64,000 bases of DNA from Pseudocercospora fijiensis CIRAD86 (taxonomy: Eukaryota > Ascomycota > Dothideomycetes > Mycosphaerellales > Mycosphaerellaceae), in the NCBI RefSeq assembly GCF_000340215.1, contig NW_006921540.1:1048377-1112376 (forward strand), read 5' to 3'. The translations under genes were made by a program, and so were the position numbers. Positions within the stretch are counted from its first letter, which is position 1; each line of letters begins with the position of its first letter. Below, one piece after another: positions 40,101 to 52,069 of this stretch. Under the pieces are notes generated by a model that worked only from the letters and a program-made list of their open reading frames with translations, was not told where the DNA came from and made no database searches.

Positions 40101-43100
40101 GGAAGCCGAAGATACGTTACTTATAGAGATACTAGACGACTAGCGCCGAGCGTCTCTACGGTCTACGTAGGAGAATAATATAAATATAGCAGCGTTAGCT
40201 GTCGCTAGTTAAGGACGCCGAATTTAGTAGAGGAGAGTACCGGAAACTAGTAGTATAACTAATTTACGGAAAATAGCGCTAATAAAGAGTATACTCGAGG
40301 TTAGAGAATAGGCTAGTAGCGGCTCTAATTAATCCTACGGCGGAGATAGTAGCGTATCTGCTAGATCTATAGTAATTAATAGGTATCGATCTTTATAAGG
40401 GAGTCCTTCGAGTATATAGGATACTACTATATATCTAGTATCGGGCCTAACGGGGCAGTAGCGACTAGAAGTAGCGAGCTTCGACTCTAGGTACGTATTA
40501 GAGTTCCTACTAGATACGGACCTAGCTATCTCCGCTACGGAAGAGCTATTACCTACGAGGGCCGCTAGATCGAAGCGTAGGCGACCTAATATACCTAAAT
40601 CTGCTTCCGATATAGGAATACTATCGAAAAAACGTCGTCGTAAGGAGCCTCTTAAGCTAAAGATACTAATCTATAAACAGTCCTATTTTAGTAGGGTATA
40701 CTAATATACTATATCGCCGTCTAGTCGCCTGCTACGGAATACAAATGTCCCGTAACGGGTAAGATAGTATTTTAGGGTATTAGATCTAGCTCTAGCTCTA
40801 GTTTTAGAGTAGACCTTTATTTACTCCGGTATAGAAGACTTAGATCGCGCCTTCTTTAGTCGTCTTATTTCTAGTTATATATAGCTTTATTTCCGCTACG
40901 TATAGCCTAACTTCCGCCGTATATGCCTTATTCTACTATTATACGTATAACGTATATAACGCGTTTATTCCGAACTTTACTTTATACGCTATCTGTACGC
41001 GTAGTAGCTATATTTAAAAGGACGCTTCTTCGACTTCTTCTTCTTCTCCTTCTTCTATATACCTATAGCGATTACTACCTTCTACTACTTTCGACTACTT
41101 CTAAATAAGACTTTCTAAATAAGACTATTAAGCCTTATCTATAGCAGTACCCTCCTTATCCGCGTCGATAGATCCGCCTCCCTCTACTACCTCTAAATAA
41201 GACCTCTAAGCCTTCTCCGCTTCCTATTTAAGAACCTCTAATTATATTTAAGACCTCTAAGCTATACGATATATTAAGCAATAATAGCGGCGGCGGTACT
41301 TCTTATAGCGGCGGTACTCCTCGTAGCGGCGGTACTTCTCGTAGCGGCGGTACTCCTCGCGGCGGCGGTACTCCTCGCGGCGGCGGTACTCCTCGCGGCG
41401 GCGGTACTCCTCGCGGCGGCGGTACTCCTCGCGGCGGCGGTACTCCTCGTAGCGGTAGTGCTCCTCGTAGCGGCGGTACTCCTCGCGGCGGCGGTACTCC
41501 TAGTAGTCGCTATCTTTAATTTCGAGGATTTACTCCTAGTAGCGATACCTTATCTAAGTTCTCGAATCTAGGAGGCTACGCGGAGTATATACGTCGCCTT
41601 ACGGCGTTATTATCTACTCTACTAGAGCCGAGTTAGATCTATCTACTATAGTAGGAGATTAACGATATAGAGGCAAGTATATACTAGCTAGACGAGACGG
41701 ACTAGGATCTACGCGTACGCGTAAACGAGAATTTCGAGGCGGGCTATATCGATCTCCGCGGCGCTATATACGAAGAAGATAACTAGCGCGTCTCTTTCGA
41801 AACGTAGAACAACTAGCATAATAGAGGCCGCCTCGTCGATCGTACTATACGCGATCGACTACTAATTTATCGGTCCTTTAACCTACGCTTAGGCTTAGTA
41901 CTAATACTAGGCTTAGTACTAATACTAGGCTCTATACTAATACTAGGCCCGGTACTACCGCCTCGATTCGGCGTAAGTCTAACCTACGGCGGAACCTATT
42001 AACTCCGCTACGAGGCTATTATAAGAGGGGCTCGCTATACTTCTAGCGAATCCGGTTCTAGCGCTAATATCTTCGATAATATATAAGAATCTATAACGTA
42101 AGTAATAAGAAGCGCCTCGATCTCGCCTTCGGACAATAGTACGACTATCTAGTAAATAAGCCCTAGTAGTAGTATTGCTATAGGCGGCACTATACCGGAC
42201 CGGTCTACTACTTCTAGTAATACTACTACTCTAGGCGGGAATACGAGTATATCTAACAATACTCCGTAGTAGGCAGGTAGTACTCCGTAGCGGCTAGTCT
42301 TTCTAGGCGCCGATCCTTGTAAGCGGATTCTATTAGAGTAGTAGGCGCAAAACCTACGCGACGTAGCGTATCGTAGTCGAGACCCTACGCGGCAGCTATA
42401 AGATAATATCTTCCGATAAGAAGCTATAGAAAAGGCCGTATCTAAGGATAGGGCAAATGCTACCCTAGCTAGGGCGCGTATATAGAAGGAAAAGAATCGG
42501 ATCGTATTACTAGGTAGTAGCGGTAGTAGTAGCGGGTAGTACGGCGGTAGTAGCGGTAGTATACGAACTCCGTAGGATTAGACTAGGACTCTATAGCAAT
42601 CTATACCGTTCTCCGGCGGGTCTAATACGTCTATTATATCGCTACCGATATCGAATATAGCACTCTCCTAACGTACGCTATCGATACCCTCTCGATTCGA
42701 AGGCCGCCTACTACTTATAGGTTTATATAACTATAGTCGCTACTTAAAGGAGATCTACGACGGCGCTATATAACCGAGATAAGCTAAGACTATATATAGT
42801 AAGGACGGTATAGGTACGCGATAGCAGATATATAATCGGTACTATAGCGGGTAAGCGAAGCGGACCTGCGACTAGCTACTACGGCAGTCGACTAGATAGG
42901 CTATCTAGGAGCGAATAGGTAGGAGCTTCTAATTTAATAAAGTTATCTTTAATCGTACCTTTAATATCCTAGAAACGCTACGCAAATTAGCCGAGAAGGA
43001 CCCGAAGGTATAGGAAAAGAAGTAGCGCGAGTACGTATATAAACTCCGTAGTATTATCGAGAAGTTCCGCCTCGGATCTAGCGACGTCCTTAAGGAGCTC

Positions 43101-46100
43101 CTTAAGGGCCTAAATAAGGAGCGCGATACGAATAGCGGGTAGGTATAGGGTACGATACACGCTAATAGCCGCTCGGTCTACTACGCTAGTTATAACGGCC
43201 TATCTAAGAGCCGTACTCTCTACCTATCGCTCCTACTAGCTAATATCGTTATCGACGAAGAGGTTAAGGTAGAAGTGCGCCGTTACTTACGTACTATTAG
43301 TCCGAAGGTAGCTCGCGAGCAGTATTATAGCAAGAATATAGAGTAGATACAGGCGAGGGCTAGCCCGCTACGGACTTTCTTTGCTTCTATAGGTTACTTC
43401 TTCTCTAATATTTTACCGGCTCTAGTTCTTTTAGTATCGGTACGATAGAATAGATAGTGTTTCTCGAGTAGTATTAGTATTATTCTTGTTATATAATACG
43501 ATACGAGGGCCGAGTAGAGCTATTAGATACTATAAATCTAATTATAGAAGGCATTCTACTACTACTCTCTTATCCGCGGCGGCCTAAAGTACTTCCGTAG
43601 CTCTTATTCGAATATCCGTCCTTCTAGTTTGTTCGAGTTTTCGGATATAGGGTGCGGATTTAGGAGTATAATTGTAGTATAGTAAAAAAAAACAACCGCT
43701 AAAGTCGAAGTAAATATTAGAACTTCGCGTAAAACTTCCTAAAATAGACGTTATATAATTAAACTGTTAGTAGGTCTAATATATCTAGTATTATATCTTC
43801 GACATTTTTAAATATTATATTTTAATCCGTATCTAGTCCCGTATCGTAAGTATCTAAATCCGTATCGGGTACTACGGCTATAGATACGCCTTTACGTAGA
43901 TATTTTGTATTAAAATCCTATACTTCCTTATAGATTTTATTAATACTAGCTTAGTACGGGTTAGGTATAATAGGAGGATTATCTACGCTGCGGCACTAAT
44001 CGCCTACGCTGCGGTATATAGCAAAGAGTCGAGCGGAGAGCCCCTAAATTTCGTAAGTTATATCCTTATAGGAATAATTAGTAGTATTCCGGATCCCGAA
44101 TTCGTCCTCGAAAGCATTATTTACTTGCATTATAGCGAAAGTAGTATATAAAACACGATTAAATGTTTCTACTATATTATACGTCGAATTCTTAAAATTT
44201 CGTATATTATTTTTATACCGCAAATTAATTAGTTCGAGCAATTCGTCTACCGCGATCCCTTTCCCGGGCCTGCCTATTATATTTACGACGCCGCCGGCTA
44301 GAATCGCGCTACGGAGATGTAGAGATAGTAGCTAAATTAGATATAGCATCTCGCGCCCGTAGTTATATTATCTAGCTCCGAAAAATACTACTACGAGCTG
44401 CGGTAAGAGACGTTTAATATAACTAATATCTATATTCCGAGTCGTATATCGGAGAGTTAACTAGAGCTCGGTTATATAGAGTCGCCGATAAAGTATAGTC
44501 TATATAGGATCGCGGATTCTAGGCTATACCTACGGGATAGGCTCTAACCGTAGCGGAGTCCGGCGTATCTACTATAGTAAGAGTAGCTTTGTCTTAGGTA
44601 TACTATATACCCGTTCCTATTCTCTTTCTAGCTATACTAAAGGCCGCAAGTAGCTATTATATATAGCTGCTAAGAACTGAAGATATTTATTCGTAGTAAG
44701 ACCTGCTATAGTAGATGTAACCGCCCTTAGCTTACTAAAATTAGGAGGTAAATCCGTAGGGAAATATTCGCTATAGTACAGCTACTTAACGAATAAGGCG
44801 ATAATCCTTACGGAGTACCTATAAAGCGTAACGGGACGTAGTATCTAGTATTTTGGTTTTTTCTCGGTTAATCCTTTTATACTAAATACCTACTTATCCT
44901 AGAAAAGGCTATATTCCGACCTAGTATCCTAACTAATACTTTAGAAAAGGCGAACTAGTATATAATAGAGGTTTATAGCAGTATAGAAGAGTCCCGCAAC
45001 GGGTATTATCTAATCCCGCCGCTCGAATAGCCTTACACTTTTAGCGTTTTTACCTTTATTGCTCCGTATACGCTATACCGACTATTAATCTCCGTAGAAA
45101 AGCTACAACCGTATAAGGAAGTCTGCGACTAGGTTAAGGCGTAGCTTATATAGTATAATGTCCTTTTATACCGCGGCGTTCCTATCGATAGTACTCTCGC
45201 TATAGTAAATCGTACTAAGCAGGTAGAATTCGGTTTTAGAGGCCCGTAGCGGATATAGTCCTAGCTACTACGCAATCGACTTAACCCGAAGGTCTTCGAC
45301 TACAGTTACGAGCTTATTTTCGAAGATACTTATAATCGCCGCGTATATATAATATATCGACAATTTCCGAGACTATTCGTCTTCTCTAAGTATAGGGGCA
45401 TTATAGATATCCGTAGCGTCTAGTCGCGTATCCGCTTTAAAATCGTTAATACGTAGGCTAGTATCGGGATAGCGAATATACGGAGTAAAGCGTACTAGCA
45501 GCGCCGTAGTAAGATTGCGTATAACCGACTAATTAGATATAGTCTAATCCCGAACCGTATCCTAGAAATTAATATTGTCGTAGACTACGTACTATATAAT
45601 ATTATACGCTAACCGGACGAGTCTTTCCTATATAGAATAAGTACGAGTTAACTATAATACGATTAAATAGCTACCTTCTACTCGCTCCTAGAAAGCTTCT
45701 CCTTACGGTATAGTACTATATACGTAGCGATTAAGCTAATCCCCGATAGGATATCTAATGCCCTCCGCTTTACGCTATTTAATAGGAGGTACCGACCGAA
45801 TGCTTTTACAAACTAATTAGATTTGTTCCGAGAGCGAGTATAGAGGATAAAGGCAGTAAAGGTAAATATTCGTATATCGAGATTATCCGGCTCTTTATTA
45901 CGCTACCTAACTAATACGCTACGGGCAAATTAATGCTACGCTAGAGTAATATCCCGGATAACCTAATATATATCCTTAAACTGCTAGACGGAGAATTAAT
46001 TATCGAATCTATTAATAGGTTCGAGTAGCGTAGCGGACTAGTCGCCCGCTATAGCCTCGGATATCTCTATAGCGGATCGAAGAGTCCTCCGCTATTTCCT

Positions 46101-47644
46101 ATATAAGCTCTTTCTAATTAGGTAATCGAGTTTACGAATAATATTACTATTCTTACTACTAGACAACTTAACCTACTTCGATTTGCGTAGCTCCGCATTT
46201 AATATAATAGAGAGCTAGCCGACGCGATACGTATAGGACTTACTCCGTAGTTTACTAGCCTAGTACCGTACGACCTTCCCTATAGTAAGGTCGTTTTCCC
46301 GTATCTTACGTATTACTTCTTTATAGCGCTATCTTTTATCGCGACGAGCGCGGGGCTAGCGAGTTACGTAGCGGGTCGACTTGTTATCGCTACTACTAAC
46401 GCTACTACTGTCTATACTACTATCTACTTCTAGTTATAGGCGATCCGCTAGGTCCTCCTCTTCGGTAGACCCGTTACCCGGATACTTATAAGATAGAATA
46501 CTAGAAAGATCGGAGGAGGTAGATAGACTAGAAGGAGATCTATCCGTAGCGGAGGATAGAGATAGTCCTACGGAAGTAGGCTAGAAAGCCGCGGAGGGTA
46601 TAGTCGTAACAGAAATACGCGACAATATAGTCGCATCTACCTAGCGTATATCGCGACGCGGGCGCTACGACGACGACGATATATTTATACCCGATTTCGT
46701 ACCCGGGAAACTTCGGGAAAAAGATAGCAATATAGAGAGAGGTATTCCCGCCGCGGAAAGAAGTTTTTACTATAGGAAATAGTCGTTCTAACATCAAAAC
46801 TAGGGCTACACGATTCTCCTATATAAATATTTAATATAGGAAGTAGAAATCCCGATAAAACAGCCTAGACGAGAATAGCGATTCCTATATTCCCTGCCCT
46901 AATTAGTAGAAAAATTTACTTAGCTCCGTATAGTTTTTATCTAAGCCCGCTACGGAGTAGTCTATATACGGCACGCGGACCGCTATATTCCGCAAAGGCA
47001 AATTGTCTAATAATAAAACGCAGGTAAGAATATAAAGGTAGGAATCGCTAATATTCTCGTCTAGTCTCGAGATAGCGAGTTTCCGATATATTCGCTTATC
47101 GAGATAGAGGGACAAGTCTATTATACTAGGTACGAGTAATAGCTAACGGGCGCGTACGATATTCGTAGCAGTTCGTAGTTGCGACTACAAAGGCATAGGA
47201 AGCAAGTAATCTAACTACTACGCGGAGCTAACTAATCCGTCTAGGTTAGAGCCTGCCTCTTTAATATCCCCTATAATAGCTCGTCCGCTTAGAGCGTTTA
47301 TCGGCAAAACAGGCATTAACCCCCGTATAGTCTACTTAGTTAGTATATAGAAGCCGCTCTATAGCCGGTCTGTAGGTAATTAGATAGGCCTTAATTAGAC
47401 TTAGTTATATACGCGTTAAACTACTTCGAGCGCCTAGCTATTATTACTACTATTAGCCTATTTATACGACTTAGTTACTTTATATTTCTAACTCTATGCC
47501 GCCAAGAATCGTATAGTTATAGCAATAGCTAGCTTCTATACCTTTATAGAAGAGGGTTATAACGACGATACTAATAATAACTAGCTAGATATCTTTACTA
47601 CTTTAATAGATAACGACGAGTTAGATACTAATTAGCTAACTAAA
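40101..47644. other. RIP-degraded repeat DNA, identity unresolved
   Basis: 7.5 kb of CpA/TpG-poor sequence outside any element I could bound. A plus-strand reading around 44.95-46.3 kb (for example IDSTLAIVNRTKQVEFGFRG and YSYELIFEDTYNRRVYIIYR) has few interruptions other than TAG/TAA and was probably a real gene. Around 43.7-44.3 kb the minus strand is the more open one (ORF 44044-44241 and its continuation below). Minus-strand ORFs at 46540-46797 and 46903-47115 are also open. None is recognised. The stretch may be the distal part of the helicase-bearing repeat or a separate transposon. Confidence 0.5.
41286..41500 (+). repeat. 18-bp minisatellite, about 12 units, coding for Gly-Gly-Gly-Thr-Pro-Arg
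   Basis: The unit GGCGGCGGTACTCCTCGC recurs at exact 18-bp spacing from 41286 to about 41500. In one plus-strand frame it encodes tandem GGGTPR hexapeptides, with some units reading S-G-G-T-P-R or S-G-G-T-S-R. The frame stays open into RYL, stop, FRGFTPSSDTLSKFSNL. It is CpG-rich, and its CpA and TpG sites appear already lost. Confidence 0.85.
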
Positions 47645-47842
47645 TGTTAGGACTAAAGAGGTTATACGTAATTGGTATATAACCGGGCTCGAGTAAAGCT
47701 AGGGTCTTAATACCTTAGGCAGGGCTTGGCGCTTAGTAATAGGCTAACTTACCTACCTTCCTCCCTCTCTTTCTAGCTTCTTATCGAATACTACCTATAC
47801 CTACTACTACCCTATCTACCTGCTAACATAACCCCTATTATA
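47645..47842 (+). repeat. 5' LTR of element I
   Basis: 198 bp, homologous to the 197-bp LTRs of element II but in the opposite orientation and clearly more diverged. Elements I and II thus belong to the same family. Confidence 0.85.
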
Positions 47843-47899
47843 TAGTATTCGATCTACCCTTCGAGGGTAGTAGCTAGATAGTCCTTATTTTAAGCTTTT

Positions 47900-50622
47900 A
47901 GCGGTATAGCTACGAAAACTATCGATTTAACTATATTACGCCCGAAGAACGGGACCTATACGTACTATTCTACTAAAACAACTATACTAATTATTTAGCA
48001 AGGCCTTCTATACGGCCTATTATACTAAGTTAATCGCACTAAGCCGATACCTACTAATTCCGCTATATCCGTATTATAAGGGGCTATAATATATTATTAG
48101 TGCTACCCCTTATTATAATAGCCGGCTTATTACAAAGCAACAACAATCGCGGCGCCGCTAGCAGCGCTAGCAACGACAACGCTAGCAGCATAGTGCCTAC
48201 TAAAGTGCCTACTAAAGTACCTACTAAAGTGCCTCCTACTAAAGAGCCTACTAGAGGGCCTACTAAAGAACCTATAATCGAAGGGGATAACCCCTCGTTG
48301 CCCGTTAACGACATTCTTAGTAATATTATTAACCGTCGATATAGCTAACTAGCCTTAAGCCCCTAGCTAGTAGCGAGACTTTAAGAAGCTACCTAAAACA
48401 GGCTCGCTGCTTTACGTTAAGAACAATAGCTAAAGGATAACCTCCTCGAAATTCGCCGCCTATAGGAAGCCCTAGTAACTAATACTAAGCCGATAGTAGG
48501 GCCTTCCTTACTATCCGTCCTAGTTTAGAAGAAGGATACTAAACTTAAGGACTGTACCGTATTTAATAGCTCTAGCCGAAAGCAATATAACGACTATATT
48601 CGCGACTATAAGCTTAACTAGCGAAACGCACTAAGGGCTCTTCCGGACGATTACTCGCTAGTCGTCTATGCTATATAATACATTAATAGAGACCTAAAAC
48701 GTACCTAGGATAATCATTTTAATTCCCTTAATAACTAGGCCGCTATTTAGTAGCAGACCTATAAAACTATTATACTAGACACCCTTAGAAACCCTATACT
48801 AAGGCAACAACACGCTTAGGACTAGTACCTTCGAGCTAAGCAAAAGACTAATTAATTAGCTCGCTTATTTAAGGCCTATTTAAAGACCCTCGAAGACGAC
48901 CTTCCGGCTAAGACTAATTCTATATAGATCTCGGAAATACGCCTAAAACTAAGATAGGAATTAGTCCTTAAATTAGACCGCCGCCGTGTGTTTAAATAGG
49001 CTAATCTAACGCGTATTTAATTTATAGTCGAAGTAGAAACAGCCGAACGGGCTATTTAGCTCTAATAACGACTAGAATCGAGAATCCGACTAGCTAGTAC
49101 TAACCGCGGCAACCGTAGTGCCCGCGGAGGAAACTAAGGTTCCTACTAAATTAATAGTGCTAATAATAGGAATAGTAATAACGACCGTAGAAGAGGCCGT
49201 AGCCGGCGACTATATAGAGGAGGCCGTAATAGGGGCCGTAGAAGGGGCTCGTATCCCTATAGTACTAACCGCTCTACTAACAACAATAGCAGCTATAGCA
49301 ATCTTCCTACTAGATTAAAATGCTTTAACTATAACAGCACTAGCTATCTACTAGGCTAATGCGACAAACCTAAGGATTAGGCCCGAATTAACTGTACTAC
49401 CGCCGAGCACCGAAAGCACCTTTTAGTAGCTAACGCTACCTCTATAGGCTAACCTTCGAAAAAAGAATAAGCGCTATACTAACTATTAGCCTTATATGGC
49501 GTAAGACTATCGACATTGTGCTAGCTATTATACGTACCTGCCTCGTATAAGATACCTAGGGCACTAATTACGAAACTAAGGTTACGCTAGACCTAGGAAA
49601 TTTAGTTAGTGCCTTTATTAGCTATCGCCTAGCTAAGCAATTAGACCTTCGACAATTAAATAGGGCTAACCTACTAACCCTTGCTTAGTTTAATAACGCT
49701 CGGCACTTAACCTATAGAGCCTGCTGTATTCCTGTGGTTCTAAAGGACGACCTCGGCAATAAGCGTTTATTAGACTTTACTACCTATACGGTAGATATAG
49801 ATAGCCTCCTATTCGATATTGTTATTAGCAACCCTGTCCTTAAGTACTACGCTATAGCTATAGACTTAGGCCTCTAATAGTAGCGGTTTAGAATCGCTAG
49901 GAAGGAGGATATTAAGTATATCGACGTTAGCAAGTGCCCTAAAGATATTAGGGTCCTGTTTATTAGCAACCTAATATAGATACTAGCCTCTACCTTAGCT
50001 AATCCGACTACTAATCTTCTCGGTAGAGATAACGATAAACCTATGCCCCCTAATAGTACAGACCCTAATTAACTTGCTCGTATACTATAGCCTATTCGAG
50101 AGACCTATATTAATATATTTAAATACTACCTAGTATCGACATTGCCTATATTTAAAGAGACGGACTATAAGATTAATATTATATAGGGCAAGGAGGTTCC
50201 TTTTAGGCCCCTCTACAACCTTAGTAAACGAGAGCTTACTATATTGCGTAAGTACCTAGATAAGAACCTAGCTAATAGTCGAATTTAGTATAGCAACAGC
50301 CCTACTAGTACGCCTATCCTCTTCGTACTAAAGAAGGATAGTAGCCTACGCCTATATATCGACTATCGTAGGCTTAATGCTATTACTATTAAAGACCGCT
50401 GTCTACTTCCGCTTATTAATAAGACCCTCGATCGCCTTTCTAGCGCCTATTTCTATACTATATTAGATATTAAGGATGCGTACTATCGTATCTGTATTCG
50501 TAAGGGCGATAAATAGAAAATAGCCTTCTATACTCGCTATAGCTATTTCGAGTACTTAGTTATACTATTTAGGCTAGCTAATGCCTCTACTACATTCTAG
50601 TCCTATATTAATTAGGCCCTAT
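47900..50622 (+). pseudogene. Element I gag, protease and first part of reverse transcriptase, inactivated
   Basis: A Pro/Thr-rich gag start (TKVPTKVPTKVP near 48.2 kb) is followed by gag matrix-like sequence. A degraded zinc knuckle lies near 49.34-49.40 kb (CDKPKD then INC). A protease-like segment follows around 49.6-49.88 kb (LAKQLDLRQLNRANLLTLAQ). The RT starts near 50.2 kb with [19 protein letters not shown]. The reading is broken exactly at 50622 by element II. Confidence 0.78.
50618..50622 (+). repeat. 5-bp target-site duplication (CCTAT), left copy
   Basis: CCTAT precedes the left LTR of element II and recurs at 57740-57744. Removing element II and one copy rejoins the RT reading frame of element I. 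Confidence 0.9.
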
Positions 50623-50819
50623 TATAAGAAGGGTTATGTTAGCAGGTAGATAGGGTAGTAGTAGGTATAAGTAGTATTCGATAGAGAACTAGGAGGAGAA
50701 GGAGGAAGGTAGGCTAGTTAGCCTAACGCTAAGCGCTAAGCCCTGCCCGAGGCACTAAGACCCTAGCTTTACTCGGCCTAATTACATACTAATTACGTAT
50801 AGCCTCTTTAGCCCTAATA
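50623..50819 (-). repeat. 3' LTR of element II
   Basis: 197 bp. It differs from the other LTR at about eight positions, mostly transitions, with two transversions (near 50708 and 50749). Confidence 0.9.
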
Positions 50820-52060
50820 CACGCTTCCCTTCTAAAGGCCGCGCCCTCGTAGCCTATCTATATTCTACGACCTCTATTACCGCTAACTTAGCAAGTCTAA
50901 TAAGCTGCTTAGCCCGTGCTAAATTAAACACTTAACTACCTAATTATGTAACTATGTTAAACCTTACCTCTAATACAATACAATATATAACTCTAACTGC
51001 GCTATTCTTATATATAATAAAGTGATATATATTTACGAGAATTAAGGGCCTTCGACTAATTATAATACGAGCGCGTCTTCCCTACTATAATAGGTAGACG
51101 TACGAGGTATTACAGCCCTGCCCCCGCTCTAAGTAATATCGTACCGAGTTCTTTGCGTCTACTCTTAAAAGACCTAGAAATGTCCGCTCCGAGGGTTTGT
51201 CCGTTCCGAGGGTTGTTCTTATTATTACGAGGACTATTATTTACTATCGTAGTTTCACTAGCTCTAATTAGTTAGGTTTAGTAGCCTTTAATTGTTAATC
51301 TTATCTTATCTTTCAAAAAACACAGTTCGTCTAGTTTCTATAGGTAAAGGCTATTATAAGTATAGTAGTAGAGGTTTGCCTCGCTTAAAGGGTCGGAAAG
51401 ATCGAGGAGTAACTTATTGTCCGCAAGATCGACCCCGGCTAGCTTAGCTCTATAGTTTTTGCCCTTAGTTAGTTAGTCTATTAAGCTACTTAATCTTTTA
51501 AACCTCAATATTTTGACTTAGCCTTAAAGTTTTAATTAAACCTTTAATAGGTTTAATAACAGCAGCGAGTAGGTAATATTAATAACGGCGGCGCTAGTCG
51601 TCTTAGCGCTAACTTTACCTTGCTCCTAATTTCCTTTTCTAACTAACAATACACTCCGTAATACCGTTACTAACATAGCCGCGCCGGCCGTGCTGCCCTT
51701 TAGCATAGGCGCGACGCTGTTATTATTATTATTATTATTATTACTATTTACGCGCGCGTACGCCGTCCTCGCTAATCGCCTAGCTTCGAGGCCTCGACGG
51801 AAGGAAGGAATAAGAGGGGGCGTTAAAAGGAGAGTCTTATAGGGTACGCTAGTAAAGGGGTAGATCTCTCGAAAGAGCAGGCGATTAGTTAATAGGATTG
51901 GTTAACAATTATAGCGCGTTTGTTAATACTCGGTACGCGTCTACTATAGTAGTATAGTCTTATTATCCTAGTTTGTCGGCCTCCGATTAGTTAGCTAATA
52001 GTACCCTAGGGGTAGCATTATTCCTAGGCGATATTATAGGCCCTTAGCCTTCTTCTTGTT
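50820..52060. other. Element II spacer between 3' LTR and chromodomain
   Basis: 1.2 kb of non-pol sequence inside element II. It includes a (TTA)n microsatellite and a weak plus-strand frame (ITAALVVLALTLPC and later IAAPAVLPFS) that could be a membrane or secreted segment, though this is not convincing. It occupies the same position as the antisense frames noted in the other two chromodomain elements. Confidence 0.4.
51720..51743 (+). repeat. (TTA)8-type microsatellite
   Basis: About eight TTA/TAT units inside the element II spacer. The tract contains no CpA or TpG. Confidence 0.8.
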
Positions 52061-52069
52061 CTTTATACT

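Noticed and set aside
40923..41108. 61-codon ORF rich in Leu and Tyr
   Set aside because: Low-complexity reading of a CTT/CTA-rich stretch in degraded DNA.
41286..41500. CRISPR-like array
   Set aside because: Units are contiguous 18-bp tandem repeats without spacers, in a eukaryotic nuclear context.
48084..48348. Overlapping ORFs on both strands with Val-Gly-Thr-Leu or Thr-Lys-Val-Pro repeats
   Set aside because: Only the plus-strand Pro/Thr reading fits the gag start of element I; the opposite strand is its shadow. The same applies in mirror image at 57043-57322.
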